From NCBI RefSeq assembly GCF_000685805.1, contig NZ_JMKP01000012.1:19021-83020 (forward strand): DNA of 64,000 nt. The letters are read 5' to 3'. The notes under the pieces were generated by a model. It was given only the letters and a program-made list of their open reading frames with translations. It was not told where the DNA came from and did not search any database. Shown piece after piece: positions 24,397 through 34,499 of the stretch; within the stretch, counting starts at the first letter, position 1; the number at the start of each line of letters is the position of its first letter. Position numbers and translations under genes: made by a program. Source of the DNA: Psychrobacter phenylpyruvicus DSM 7000 = NBRC 102152 (GTDB lineage Bacteria > Pseudomonadota > Gammaproteobacteria > Pseudomonadales > Moraxellaceae).

Positions 24397-27102
24397 ATGT
24401 CAAATGCCATACAGCCAGTTCTCACTCACAAGCACCCGCAGCCGATGAACGAAGACTTCAAAAAGCCACTACCTCTACCTAACGGTGAGGACAGTGGCTT
24501 GTATTACTTCGATGTTGAGCAAGCGGTGAATGAAATTGAGCCAGGTGCTTATGCCAAGCTACCTTTTAGCTCAAAAGTATTATGTGAAAACTTAGTGCGT
24601 CGTTGCCCACCTGAGGACTTAAAAGAAGCACTGTCTCAGCATATCTATCGCAAGCAGGAAGTTGATTTCCCTTGGTATCCGGCTCGCGTCGTCTGTCATG
24701 ACATCTTAGGTCAGACAGCTTTTGTTGATTTAGCCGGCCTACGTGATGCTATTGCTGCTGAGGGTGGTGATCCCTCAAAAGTAAACCCAATTGTTCCGAC
24801 TCAGCTCATTGTGGACCACTCATTGGCGGTTGAACATGCTGGTTTTGAGAAAAACGCTTTTGAGAAAAACCGCGAAATTGAAGAGCGCCGAAACGCCGAC
24901 CGTTTCCACTTTATCAACTGGTGTCAGTACGCCTTTGATAACGTCAACGTAGTGCCGCCAGGTAACGGCATCATGCACCAAATTAACCTAGAGAAAATGT
25001 CTCCTGTGGTGCAGGTTATTGCGGATAAAAAAGACGGCAAGCCGGTGGCCTACCCCGATACGTTGGTCGGTACCGACAGTCACACGCCAATGGTTGATGC
25101 TTTAGGAGTTATCTCAATTGGTGTGGGCGGCCTAGAGGCCGAAAGCGTTATGCTTGGTAATCCTTCATACATGCGTCTGCCTGATATTGTTGGCCTAGAA
25201 TTGACAGGTAAACTACAACCTGGCATTACCGGTACTGACTTAGTACTGGCTATGACTGAGTTCTTACGTGAAGAAGGCGTAGTCTCAGCTTATGTAGAAT
25301 GTTTTGGCGATGGTGCTCGTAGCCTTTCTGTTGGCGACCGAGCTTCAATCTCAAACATGACGCCTGAATATGGTGCAACCGCGGTAATGTTCTATATTGA
25401 TGAGCAAACCATCGATTATCTACGTCTAACAGGCCGTAGTGAACAGCAAATCGAAGTTGTTGAGGCCTATGCCAAACAAACTGGTCTTTGGGCCGATGGT
25501 ATGAAAGATGCTGAATATGATCGCGTATTAAAATTTGATCTATCTAAAGTGGTGCGCAATATTGCCGGTCCATCACGTCCACACGCTCGCGTGTCGACCA
25601 CTGATTTGGTGGAAGCAGGAATTGCTCACGCTAACAATAAGCCATTGTCAGAACAAGATGACAGTGAAATGCCAGATGGCGCGGTTATTATTGCCGCCAT
25701 TACCAGTTGTACCAACACTTCAAACCCACGCAACATGGTTGCTGCCGGTATTGTGGCTCGTAATGCGGTTGAAAAAGGCCTAGTGCGCAAACCTTGGGTT
25801 AAGTCCTCCTTAGCACCAGGTTCGAAAACCGTTAAATTGTACCTAGAAGAAGCGGGTCTATTGCCAGAGCTGCAAAAGCTGGGCTTCGATGTGGTGGCCT
25901 TCGCCTGTACCACATGTAACGGTATGAGTGGCGCGTTAGATCCAGAGATTCAGCAGGAGATCATTGATCGTGACTTGTTTAGCACTGCTGTATTATCGGG
26001 CAACCGTAACTTTGATGGTCGTATCCACCCTTATGCCAAGCAGGCCTTCTTAGCCTCTCCCCCATTGGTTGTGGCCTACGCCATTGCCGGTAATATCCGC
26101 TTTGATATCGAAAATGATTCACTAGGTAAAGACAAAGACGGCAATGATGTGTATCTAAAAGATATTTGGTTTGATGATGCTGAAGTGGACGCTATTGTGA
26201 AGTCTGCGGTGAAGCCTGAGCAGTTCAATCAGGTGTATATCCCTATGTTTGATGAAGCCAAAGCTGATGCGACTCGCAATGATGCACTGGTTGTTAATCC
26301 TCAGTATGACTGGCGTGAAATGAGTACTTACATCCGCCGTCCTCCTTACTGGGAAGGCACTATGGCAGAGGTAAATAAACTAAAAGGCATGCGTCCATTA
26401 GCGGTGCTAGGTGATAATATTACTACTGATCACCTATCCCCCTCTAACGCAATTATGGCCGATAGTGCGGCTGGCGAGTATCTAGATAAAATGGGTCTAC
26501 CAGAAGAAGACTACAACTCTTATGCCACTCACCGCGGCGATCATTTAACCGCTCAACGAGCTACTTTTGCTAATCCAAAACTGCTTAATGAGATGGTACG
26601 CGATGAGAACGGTGAAGTTATTCAAGGCTCATTAGCTCGAGTTGAACCAGAAGGCGAAGTGATGCGCATGTGGGAAGCAATCGAAACCTACATGAACCGC
26701 AAACAGCCACTAATCATCATTGCAGGTGATGGCTATGGTCAAGGCTCTAGTCGTGACTGGGCAGCAAAAGGGGTTCGTTTGGCGGGTGTGGAAGTGGTCG
26801 TTGCCGAAGACTTTGAGCGTATTCATCGTCAGAACCTAGTCGGTATGGGGGCCTTACCTTTGCAGTTTGAGCCAGGCACTACCCGCAAGACTTTGAATAT
26901 CGATGGCACAGAAGTGTTTGATATTGAAGGCGAAGTCTCTGCCGGTGGCACAATGACGCTAGTTATTCATCGCAAAGACGGTAGCGTAGATAGAGCGCCT
27001 GTTAAATGCCGCTTAGATACTGCTGATGAAGTTAAGATGTACAACTCTGGTGGTATGTTGCAGCGCTTTGCAAAAGAGTTCTTAGAAGGCAATGTGGCTT
27101 AG
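24397..27102 (+). CDS. acnD: Fe/S-dependent 2-methylisocitrate dehydratase AcnD
   Basis: Aconitase-family [4Fe-4S] enzyme that dehydrates 2-methylcitrate to 2-methylaconitate, acting with PrpF in place of PrpD. The 901-residue product has cluster-ligand motifs AAITSCTNTSNP and FACTTCNGMSGAL, the substrate-binding VGTDSHTPM, and a C-terminal swivel domain with GDGYGQGSSRDWAAKG. The FACTTCNGMSG form and 900-residue size fit AcnD rather than AcnA. AAAGGA lies upstream of the ATG. A terminator follows before prpF. Confidence 0.93.
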   Translation: MSNAIQPVLTHKHPQPMNEDFKKPLPLPNGEDSGLYYFDVEQAVNEIEPGAYAKLPFSSKVLCENLVRRCPPEDLKEALSQHIYRKQEVDFPWYPARVVCHDILGQTAFVDLAGLRDAIAAEGGDPSKVNPIVPTQLIVDHSLAVEHAGFEKNAFEKNREIEERRNADRFHFINWCQYAFDNVNVVPPGNGIMHQINLEKMSPVVQVIADKKDGKPVAYPDTLVGTDSHTPMVDALGVISIGVGGLEAESVMLGNPSYMRLPDIVGLELTGKLQPGITGTDLVLAMTEFLREEGVVSAYVECFGDGARSLSVGDRASISNMTPEYGATAVMFYIDEQTIDYLRLTGRSEQQIEVVEAYAKQTGLWADGMKDAEYDRVLKFDLSKVVRNIAGPSRPHARVSTTDLVEAGIAHANNKPLSEQDDSEMPDGAVIIAAITSCTNTSNPRNMVAAGIVARNAVEKGLVRKPWVKSSLAPGSKTVKLYLEEAGLLPELQKLGFDVVAFACTTCNGMSGALDPEIQQEIIDRDLFSTAVLSGNRNFDGRIHPYAKQAFLASPPLVVAYAIAGNIRFDIENDSLGKDKDGNDVYLKDIWFDDAEVDAIVKSAVKPEQFNQVYIPMFDEAKADATRNDALVVNPQYDWREMSTYIRRPPYWEGTMAEVNKLKGMRPLAVLGDNITTDHLSPSNAIMADSAAGEYLDKMGLPEEDYNSYATHRGDHLTAQRATFANPKLLNEMVRDENGEVIQGSLARVEPEGEVMRMWEAIETYMNRKQPLIIIAGDGYGQGSSRDWAAKGVRLAGVEVVVAEDFERIHRQNLVGMGALPLQFEPGTTRKTLNIDGTEVFDIEGEVSAGGTMTLVIHRKDGSVDRAPVKCRLDTADEVKMYNSGGMLQRFAKEFLEGNVA

Positions 27103-27140
27103 GTTTTGGAATAAACCATTGATAGATCGCGTTTAAATGA

Positions 27141-27175
27141 AGCGCACAAGCCACCAGTGTTTGTGCGCTTTTTTT
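27141..27175 (+). terminator. Rho-independent terminator after acnD
   Basis: A 9-bp stem AGCGCACAA / TTGTGCGCT with an 11-base loop and a T7 run. It sits between acnD and prpF, so prpF may depend on read-through or on its own promoter. Confidence 0.8.
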
Positions 27176-27253
27176 ATGAAAGTCTTTGTCTAATAAAATC
27201 CATTATTAATCTTATATCTGATTATAAAAACCCTAATTAAGGAAATAAGCCTT

Positions 27254-28489
27254 ATGTCACAACCAAAATTTGCTCCCCAAGTTGCAGTATCTGCCACCTA
27301 TATGCGTGGTGGTACCTCAAAAGGTGTGTTCTTTAATCTAAATGATTTACCTGAGCGTTGCCAACAACCTGGGCAGGCTCGAGATAGCTTTTTACTACGC
27401 GTCATTGGTAGTCCAGACCCTTATGGTAAACAAATCGACGGCTTAGGGAATGGCTCATCGAGTACCTCAAAAACAGTTATCCTCTCCAAATCTGATCAAG
27501 ACAACCATGATGTAAACTATCTGTTTGGCCAAGTAAATATAGCCAAACCTATGATTGACTGGGCAGGTAACTGTGGCAACTTAACCGCTGCTGTCGGTGC
27601 TTGTGCCATCAATATGGGTCTGGTTGATGCTGATAAAGTAGCTGCCAGTGCCGAGAGCGGTATTTGTGAAGTACATATTTGGCAACAGAATATTAGCAAA
27701 ACTATTATTGCTCATGTGCCGGTTTATACTGATGAGCAAGGACAAGTGCAAGTTCAAGAAACTGGCGACTTTGAATTAGATGGCGTTACCTTTCCAGCCG
27801 CTGAAGTCAAAATTGAATTTATTGATCCTGTTGACGCTTCAAGTGCTATGTTCCCCACTGGTAATTTGCAAGATGACTTCGATGTCTCTGGTTGTGGTCT
27901 TGAAAAGGACAGCGTTAAAGCCACCTTTATTAATGCTGGCATCCCCACTATCTTTATGCAGGCAGCAGACTTAGGCTTTAAGGGAACTGAGCTTCAAACT
28001 GATATCAACAGCAATAAAGCGCTACTGGATAAGCTTGAGACCATTCGTGCCAAAGGCGGTGTGGCTATGGGCTTATTTAAGAATGTGAGTGAGGCTGAAA
28101 AGAGCCAGCATATTCCAAAAATAGCTTGGGTAGCCCCAGCTCAAAGTTATACTGCTTCAAGCGGCAAAGAGGTAAATGAGAATGACATCGACTTAGTTGT
28201 GCGTGCCATGAGTATGGGCCAATTGCATCATGCAATGATGGGCACAGCGGCGGTTGCCATAGCTGCAGCAGCCACCACACAAGGGACATTGGTTAACGAA
28301 GCGGCAAGCGGTAATGGCACCTCAAGAGAATTGTCAGAAGTGCGCTTTGGTCACCCTTCAGGAACACTATTAGTAGGCGGAAAGACCGAACAAGTCGAGG
28401 GGCGCTGGCAAGCCAAAAAAGTCTCTATGAGCCGTTCTGCTCGCCGTATTATGGTGGGTCAAGTGTTTGTACCTGGTGGCTGTTTCTAA
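27254..28489 (+). CDS. prpF: 2-methylaconitate cis-trans isomerase PrpF
   Basis: Isomerises the 2-methylaconitate made by AcnD, letting the AcnD/PrpF route replace PrpD. The 411-residue product of the PrpF (diaminopimelate-epimerase-like fold) family has the N-terminal ATYMRGGTSKGVFF, the mid-protein DWAGNCGNLTAAVG with its Cys in CGN, and the C-terminal VRFGHPSGTL followed by a SRSARRIMVGQVFVP segment. All are family signatures. A good ribosome site (AAGGAAA) precedes the ATG at 27254. Confidence 0.94.
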   Translation: MSQPKFAPQVAVSATYMRGGTSKGVFFNLNDLPERCQQPGQARDSFLLRVIGSPDPYGKQIDGLGNGSSSTSKTVILSKSDQDNHDVNYLFGQVNIAKPMIDWAGNCGNLTAAVGACAINMGLVDADKVAASAESGICEVHIWQQNISKTIIAHVPVYTDEQGQVQVQETGDFELDGVTFPAAEVKIEFIDPVDASSAMFPTGNLQDDFDVSGCGLEKDSVKATFINAGIPTIFMQAADLGFKGTELQTDINSNKALLDKLETIRAKGGVAMGLFKNVSEAEKSQHIPKIAWVAPAQSYTASSGKEVNENDIDLVVRAMSMGQLHHAMMGTAAVAIAAAATTQGTLVNEAASGNGTSRELSEVRFGHPSGTLLVGGKTEQVEGRWQAKKVSMSRSARRIMVGQVFVPGGCF

Positions 28490-28528
28490 CTTGGTTTTAA
28501 CCTGATTTTGTAAAAGTAGGTTTGAATG

Positions 28529-28560
28529 GGTGGGCAACGAGATGAGTTGCCTACCTTTTT
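28529..28560 (+). terminator. Rho-independent terminator after prpF
   Basis: A 10-bp stem GGTGGGCAAC / GTTGCCTACC (one G-U pair) with a 7-base loop and a T5 run, 40 bp past the prpF stop. Confidence 0.75.
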
Positions 28561-28684
28561 ATTAATATAGTAATCATTTATAAGGTAATTATATAATAGC
28601 TAGATATAATGTGAACCGGTTAAACCTCTCTCCTTTTTAATACGTATATTCAATCTTAATTATTGTTAATGAAGCTGTGAAAAT

Positions 28685-30550
28685 ATGGCCACTTCCCCGC
28701 GTAGAGTCCCCTTAGATATTAAACCACCTACTAAAAAGTCTGAACGTGGGGCTCTGCTGTGGTCGATATTAAAGCGCTTGGGCGAGTTTGCACGGCCTTA
28801 TCGAGGTCTATTTATTTTAACCTTGATATTGACCGTATTGGGCTCGTTTACTGCTCAGGTTAACGCTTTTGTGTTGCAGTACACCATTGATACCTTGACC
28901 GGTATTGTCGACTTGCCAGATCCTTGGGTTGAGGGCTTAAGACTGTTGACCCTTATTAGCACCATCTTGTTGGTCAAAGAGGTGCTTAACGTTATTATCA
29001 CCTTTGGTCAGCGCTATTTTGGTGAGCGCATCCGTATCAATCTATCTCGGGATCTATCACAAAAAGTAGTTGATCGCATTTTATCCTACAAAATGTCGTT
29101 TTATACCAGTGATGAAAACGCCAGTGGTAAGCTGCAAACCCGAATCGATTTAGGCGTCAGCAGCCTGACTCAATTGGTACAAAACTTCTTTATCGACATG
29201 CTACCACTGTTTGCCAGTGCCATTGTGTCGTTAATAATTATGTTTAATGCCAATTTTTGGGTAGGTATGGTCGGTTTAATTATTGTGCCGATTTACTTTT
29301 TTGTTAGCCAAAAACAGGCCAACCGCTTACAAGGCTTTCGTAAGCAAATGCGCAAATACCGCGAGACCAAAAGCGGTCTGGTTATCTCAATTATTGACTC
29401 TATCACCGTTATCAAGTCCTTTGTGCGTGAGCCTATTGAGTCCGAAAAGCACTGGGAAATTCAAAAAGACATGACCACCAATCAGCTACGTATTCGCAGT
29501 ATTGCGTTTATGTATAATGCTGGCAAGAGCTTTATTGAGCAAATTGGGGTGGTGGTTATTATTGTCTTAACCGCTTATTTTGTGCTGAATGGTGAGATGA
29601 CTATTGGTGCCATTATGTTCCATGTCTTACTGTTCCAAAACGTTGCTGCCCCCATTCGCGAGCTACACCGTATTTATGACCAAATTAATAATGCGCTGAC
29701 TTATGCCGAAGGCTTCTTTGATATCTTAGATGATGACGATGCTATCGAAAGTGCTGGTAAAGTAGAATGTACCGATCTAAAAGGTCATATCGAGCTAAAA
29801 AACGTCAACTTCTCCTACCCCAATGGCAAGCAAGCGCTGCAAGATGTAAGCTTTGAAATTCATCCCAACCGTATTACGGCGCTTGTCGGCTTGAGCGGCG
29901 CTGGTAAAAGTACCATTATTAGCTTGCTGGTGAAGTTTTATGAGCCTAGTAGTGGTACTATCTGCTTAGATGGCCATAATCTAGAGGATTACAACACTCA
30001 TAATCTACGCGAACAAATTGGCTTGGTGCTCCAAAAAAATCATATTTTTTCTGGAACCATTGCCGATAATATCCGTTATGGTAATATGCACGCCACCGAT
30101 GCAGAGATTATTGAGGCGGCCAAACAGGCCTCTATTCATGAGCAAATTATCGGAATGCCAGAGGGCTATGAAAGCGAGGCCAAACTGCTTTCAGGAGGCC
30201 AACAGCAGCGTATCGCGCTGGCCCGTATGTTCCTCAAAGATCCACCCATTGTGTTCTTGGATGAGCCTACCGCCAGTCTTGATGCTATTGCCACTCAGCA
30301 GATTAAGCACAGCTTAGACTTAATTAAGCAAGATCGCACGGTGATTATTGTCTCACACAATATCTCGCAAATTATTGATGCCGATGATTTGATTGTGATT
30401 GATAATGGCCGCGTGGTCGAAACTGGTACTCATGAAGAGCTGTATGCTAAGCATGGCGCGTATTATGATATCTTTAATGCCATGTCAGACAGCTTAAATT
30501 TAGATAAAATTAGCCAAACCTTAAACAGCGACCATAGCCTCGAAAGTTAA
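28685..30550 (+). CDS. ABC exporter, fused permease and ATPase
   Basis: A half-transporter of the ABC-B/MsbA type, presumably a homodimer. The 621-residue product has an N-terminal six-helix membrane domain (about 35-335). The ATPase part has Walker [10 protein letters not shown] (about 401-409), signature [14 protein letters not shown], Walker [14 protein letters not shown] and switch His in IVSHNIS. Family members export drugs, lipids or peptides; no substrate-specific feature is visible. It is followed 74 bp later by the acetyltransferase gene in the same direction. Confidence 0.88.
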   Translation: MATSPRRVPLDIKPPTKKSERGALLWSILKRLGEFARPYRGLFILTLILTVLGSFTAQVNAFVLQYTIDTLTGIVDLPDPWVEGLRLLTLISTILLVKEVLNVIITFGQRYFGERIRINLSRDLSQKVVDRILSYKMSFYTSDENASGKLQTRIDLGVSSLTQLVQNFFIDMLPLFASAIVSLIIMFNANFWVGMVGLIIVPIYFFVSQKQANRLQGFRKQMRKYRETKSGLVISIIDSITVIKSFVREPIESEKHWEIQKDMTTNQLRIRSIAFMYNAGKSFIEQIGVVVIIVLTAYFVLNGEMTIGAIMFHVLLFQNVAAPIRELHRIYDQINNALTYAEGFFDILDDDDAIESAGKVECTDLKGHIELKNVNFSYPNGKQALQDVSFEIHPNRITALVGLSGAGKSTIISLLVKFYEPSSGTICLDGHNLEDYNTHNLREQIGLVLQKNHIFSGTIADNIRYGNMHATDAEIIEAAKQASIHEQIIGMPEGYESEAKLLSGGQQQRIALARMFLKDPPIVFLDEPTASLDAIATQQIKHSLDLIKQDRTVIIVSHNISQIIDADDLIVIDNGRVVETGTHEELYAKHGAYYDIFNAMSDSLNLDKISQTLNSDHSLES

Positions 30551-30624
30551 CAAAAACGAAAGTTAAGCCGCTGTACTTTTACTGACAAACAACTACTGAC
30601 AAACAACCGATAAGATATTTGTAA

Positions 30625-31209
30625 ATGACCGTTAAATATACTATTAAAGGCTTTGATGAGCTAAGTGCCGTTGATATTTACCATATTCTTCGTGCCCGTT
30701 CTCAGGTATTTGTGATTGAACAGCAGTGTCTTTATCAAGATATTGATGAGCTGGATTTTGATTGTATGCATATGGTCGCTCATATGGATCAAACCCTGGT
30801 TGGCTATTGTCGTATCATACCGCCAGCAGTGGGTGGCAATGGCACCAATCCTAATCCGCGTATTGGCCGGGTATTGGTGTTGCCAGATAACAGACATCAA
30901 GGGGTTGCTCGAGAGATGATGGTCCGAGCGATTAAGTACTGTCATTCTAAATATGGCAAAAAACCAATTCAGATTGCGGCCCAAACTTATTTGATTCACT
31001 TCTATCAATCCTTAGGGTTTGAGCCTTTAGGTCAGCCTTATGAAGAGGATGGCTTAGATCATATCGATATGATATTAACTGTCGCTAAACGAAAAAAAGT
31101 GCCAGTGCCTGCCTTAGCCAAAGAGGTAACCGTTAAGGGAGTTTTGTCTAATTTGTTATTATTCTTAGTGGCTATTGGCATTATCGGTCTACTCTATTTA
31201 CTGATTTAA
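30625..31209 (+). CDS. ElaA-like GNAT acetyltransferase with C-terminal membrane anchor
   Basis: An N-acetyltransferase of 194 residues. Residues 1-150 follow ElaA: LRARSQVFVIEQQCLYQDIDELD (by position about 22-44), GYCRIIPP, the acetyl-CoA-binding RIGRVLVLPDNRHQGVAREMM and AQTYLIHFYQSLGFEP. ElaA proteins normally stop near residue 150. Here a basic linker and a hydrophobic segment (about 172-194, LLLFLVAIGIIGLLYLLI) are added, predicting a tail-anchored membrane enzyme. The substrate is unknown. Confidence 0.82.
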   Translation: MTVKYTIKGFDELSAVDIYHILRARSQVFVIEQQCLYQDIDELDFDCMHMVAHMDQTLVGYCRIIPPAVGGNGTNPNPRIGRVLVLPDNRHQGVAREMMVRAIKYCHSKYGKKPIQIAAQTYLIHFYQSLGFEPLGQPYEEDGLDHIDMILTVAKRKKVPVPALAKEVTVKGVLSNLLLFLVAIGIIGLLYLLI

Positions 31210-31283
31210 TAGACCCAAAGCCCCACTAATCCCTGAGATTACAATCAAGATCAAAGTATTGTTTTAACTGATGTTTTACTTAT

Positions 31284-31317
31284 AGGCACAGCTTGGAAAA
31301 GCAGTGCCTTTTTTTTG
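31284..31317 (+). terminator. Rho-independent terminator after the acetyltransferase gene
   Basis: Stem AGGCAC-A-GCT pairing with AGC-A-GTGCCT (A:A mismatch inside), 6-base loop, followed by T8. Confidence 0.75.
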
Positions 31318-31439
31318 GCCCTTGTGATTATATCGGTTTAGTCTTTACTTCCATTTAGTAGTATCATTACAAAATATAGATAGGCTAAAAGCAGCTCTAT
31401 CTTTTAGTATATGACGCAAAATAGCCCAATAGGAATGCC

Positions 31440-32780
31440 ATGCTATCCAAACAAGATCAACTCACCGAATTGGTACGCAAGCTTGAGACCAACAATCATG
31501 TGTTCGCCACAGATCCTTTATTAATTACGGAGCGCCTTCAGGACGAGCAAGCCACTCCCCTTCAGAAAATACATCGCCGTGCTGAACGTATCGATAGTAA
31601 TGGAGCATTGGCAGGTACCTTAAATAAGATTGATGGTCGCATTAAAGGCATCATTCTTATCATGAGTATTGTTTGGTGTGTCTCAGGATTCTTAGGCTTA
31701 TTTGCACTGCTTCAATCTAATGTGGTGAACTTTTTCTATGTCTTGGTTTGTCTGCTGGGCTTTCATACCCTTATGCTGGTCGGTTGGTTGATTTTTACTG
31801 TTATCAATAGAGGCAGTCAATCGCCTAGCATCATTACCAGCTTTATCAGCCCAAAAACTCTTATTAGAGGCAAAGACGATGTGACTCAAGCTGCGGTTGA
31901 ATTGTACGATGAGCAGCTGCAACACACAGGGATGCGCTGGTATCTGAGCCGCTTTAGTCATCAGCTATGGTTAGCAACCTTAACCGGTATGCTATTTGCG
32001 ATTATATTTTTGTTAATTGTGCGCCAATATAGCTTTAGCTGGGAGTCCACCCTATTATCAGATCAAGCGTTAATGACCTTGACCCATTGGCTCGGCTGGT
32101 TACCTAGCTTGGTAGGATTTAATGTTCCTGATGCCGATGCGGTAGTGCAAAGTCGGTTGGTCACGGATATCATGCCACTTTCTATCGCTAGACAATGGGC
32201 AAGCTTGTTGGTGGGTAGCTTACTTATGTACGGCATTGTGCCGCGCGCCATAGCCTGGGCTTTTTGTGCCGTGATGTTCAATCGTAAAAAAATGAAGCTG
32301 GATCTAAGCTTACCTTACTATCAAAAGATAATTAGTTTTTGGCAACGCAAAGTAGTTGATGAAGATGATTTTGTAGAAAAAGTGCAGCCAGTTGCCCCCA
32401 AAGCCAAAGTGACCCAAGGGGATAAATTAGTGGCTTTATTGGAGTACAAACATCACAATCCAACTTGGTATCATGCAGCAGGAGAACCCTTTATCAGCAC
32501 GGTTCCTGAAGATTTTGGTATATTAGATGATAGAGAGGACATGGAGCGAATGCTGCAGTATTTGGACAGCCATGATGTTCAAGTGTTAGTAGGTATTCAT
32601 GCCAAAGCGCTTCCTGACCGAGGCACCATGCGTAAATTAGATAAGCTGGCTACTCATGCCAAACAAGGGGTTATTGTCCAGCTGTTACAAGATAGTGATA
32701 CGTTAGAGGAAGACAATTCGGCACGCAGACAACAATGGCAAACCGCTCTGGCTGAGCGTAACATCGGCTTGGTCTCTTAA
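31440..32780 (+). CDS. DUF2868 membrane protein
   Basis: A 446-residue protein with about four hydrophobic segments (near 68-90, 95-120, 180-200 and 255-285) and a soluble C-terminal part from about 310 (VVDEDDFVEKVQP, VALLEYKHHN, DVQVLVGIHAKALPDRGT). This is the DUF2868 layout. DUF2868 genes regularly sit directly upstream of a DUF3482 GTPase, as here (60 bp gap), suggesting one membrane-associated complex. No function is established. Confidence 0.75.
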   Translation: MLSKQDQLTELVRKLETNNHVFATDPLLITERLQDEQATPLQKIHRRAERIDSNGALAGTLNKIDGRIKGIILIMSIVWCVSGFLGLFALLQSNVVNFFYVLVCLLGFHTLMLVGWLIFTVINRGSQSPSIITSFISPKTLIRGKDDVTQAAVELYDEQLQHTGMRWYLSRFSHQLWLATLTGMLFAIIFLLIVRQYSFSWESTLLSDQALMTLTHWLGWLPSLVGFNVPDADAVVQSRLVTDIMPLSIARQWASLLVGSLLMYGIVPRAIAWAFCAVMFNRKKMKLDLSLPYYQKIISFWQRKVVDEDDFVEKVQPVAPKAKVTQGDKLVALLEYKHHNPTWYHAAGEPFISTVPEDFGILDDREDMERMLQYLDSHDVQVLVGIHAKALPDRGTMRKLDKLATHAKQGVIVQLLQDSDTLEEDNSARRQQWQTALAERNIGLVS

Positions 32781-32840
32781 CCGCTGTTAATTTATAGCCA
32801 ACAAATTTTATGTTAATAATTATTATAATCTGAGCAATTT

Positions 32841-34499
32841 ATGAGTACTCAAGACAACAACAATACCACTTCTAAGTCAGGTGGGTTATTTAGTGATAAA
32901 GCCTTTAATGATGGCCCTAATGATAGAGCCGTTGCTACTGACTCCAAAACTGAAACTGTAAATAATAGCGGTTCTGCTCAGCAGCAGCTAGCACTCGCCA
33001 CAGAACCAGAAACAATCCCGAGTGATTCCTCCAAAAAAAATATGTCTGACTACCTACAACAGGCTAGAAAAACCACTGTCTCTGAGGGCGAGCCTTTAAA
33101 GCTGGCCGTTGTGGGCCATACCAATACTGGTAAAACCTCCCTATTGCGCACCTTATTACGCGATATGTATTTTGGGGAGGTTAAAAATGAAGCAGCTACC
33201 ACAAGGCACGTAGAACGCGCTTTGATTAAGGACAGTCAGACCGGTGAGAATTTAGTAGCCTTGTTTGATACCCCAGGGTTAGAAGATGCTTCAGGATTGA
33301 TGGACTGGCTTGAGGACAATACTGCAAGTCGCCGAGACGGCATTGAGCGTTTGCAGCAGTTTTTGGCCAGTGACATTGCTAAAAGTGATGCCCAAGGCGG
33401 TGGGCTAAATGATGCATTAAACGATTACTCTCAAGAAGCGAAAGTTATTCGCCAACTACTCTCAAGCGACATGGCTATCTATGTCATTGATGCCAGAGAG
33501 CCTGTATTGGGCAAATATAAAGATGAGTTGGCCATTTTGTCTTGGTCAGCCATTCCAGTAATGCCAGTATTCAACTTCACTGATAGCCAAGATGCCAATA
33601 TTAGCGAATGGCAGACCATGCTGGCACGTCGCAATTTGCATATTTCAACTAGATTTGATTCGGTGGCCTTTGAGTTTGAAGATGAAATGACGCTTTGGCA
33701 AAACCTTGCAACGATGCTGACTCATCCTGAAACTTTGAATCAGCTCATCATGCGTCGCCGTGAAGATTGGATTCAACTGTATGAGCAGGCCACTATTATC
33801 ATTGCCCACTTCTTAATTGATGTGGCAGCCTATGTGCGTGAAATCGATGAAGATGACGATCCGATGCCTGTACTAAAAGAGATGCAGGAAGCGGTTCGTC
33901 AAAGCGAGCGTGCCATGCAAGAGAAGTTATTAAATTTATATAAGTTCTATGACAATACTGCAGTGGTTACCCCGCTTGAGCTAAGCGAGTATCAGCAAGA
34001 TCCATTTGATCCAGAGCTGTTAAAAAGTTACGGGTTACGCACCACTTCTGGGGCTGCCGCCGGAGCGCTACTAGGCTTGGGTATTGATGCTGCAGCTTTA
34101 GGTACTACTTTGGGGCTTGGCGCGGCCATTGGTGGTCTGGCAGGTGGTATTTTGTCCAATACCGGTACTATCGCTGATAAGCTGGCAGGTGTAAAACGGT
34201 TATTTATTGATCCTGCTACCTTAACTTTGCTTGCTACCCGCTCCTTAGACTTACTGGCTTCCTTGCGCCATCGGGGTCATGCTGCCAACGCCGATACCCC
34301 TATTGCTGAGCTGCAAGAAACATCTACCCCGCCTTGGAACCCAAACAAATTGCCAAGCGAGTTAAAAAAAGCGCGTGGCAAACCTCAGTGGAGTAGCTTA
34401 ACCAGTGGTAAAAGCAGCCTAGCCGAAGAGTTGAGAGCCGATGCCGCTTGGTCTTTATCGGATAAATTAAAGCGCTCAAGACATGAGGAAAAAGATTAA
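32841..34499 (+). CDS. DUF3482 GTPase-like protein
   Basis: A 552-residue P-loop GTPase with a DUF3482 C-terminal half. After a Ser/Asn-rich leader come G1 GHTNTGKTS (about 91-99), the switch region TTRHVERALI, G3 DTPGLEDASG, and a G4-position segment MPVFNFTDSQ that lacks the standard NKxD. Residues about 395-445 include a Gly/Ala-rich hydrophobic stretch (AAGALLGLGIDAAALGTTLG) that may contact membranes. Its stop overlaps by 4 bp the stop of the convergent ArsA-like gene. Confidence 0.78.
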   Translation: MSTQDNNNTTSKSGGLFSDKAFNDGPNDRAVATDSKTETVNNSGSAQQQLALATEPETIPSDSSKKNMSDYLQQARKTTVSEGEPLKLAVVGHTNTGKTSLLRTLLRDMYFGEVKNEAATTRHVERALIKDSQTGENLVALFDTPGLEDASGLMDWLEDNTASRRDGIERLQQFLASDIAKSDAQGGGLNDALNDYSQEAKVIRQLLSSDMAIYVIDAREPVLGKYKDELAILSWSAIPVMPVFNFTDSQDANISEWQTMLARRNLHISTRFDSVAFEFEDEMTLWQNLATMLTHPETLNQLIMRRREDWIQLYEQATIIIAHFLIDVAAYVREIDEDDDPMPVLKEMQEAVRQSERAMQEKLLNLYKFYDNTAVVTPLELSEYQQDPFDPELLKSYGLRTTSGAAAGALLGLGIDAAALGTTLGLGAAIGGLAGGILSNTGTIADKLAGVKRLFIDPATLTLLATRSLDLLASLRHRGHAANADTPIAELQETSTPPWNPNKLPSELKKARGKPQWSSLTSGKSSLAEELRADAAWSLSDKLKRSRHEEKD

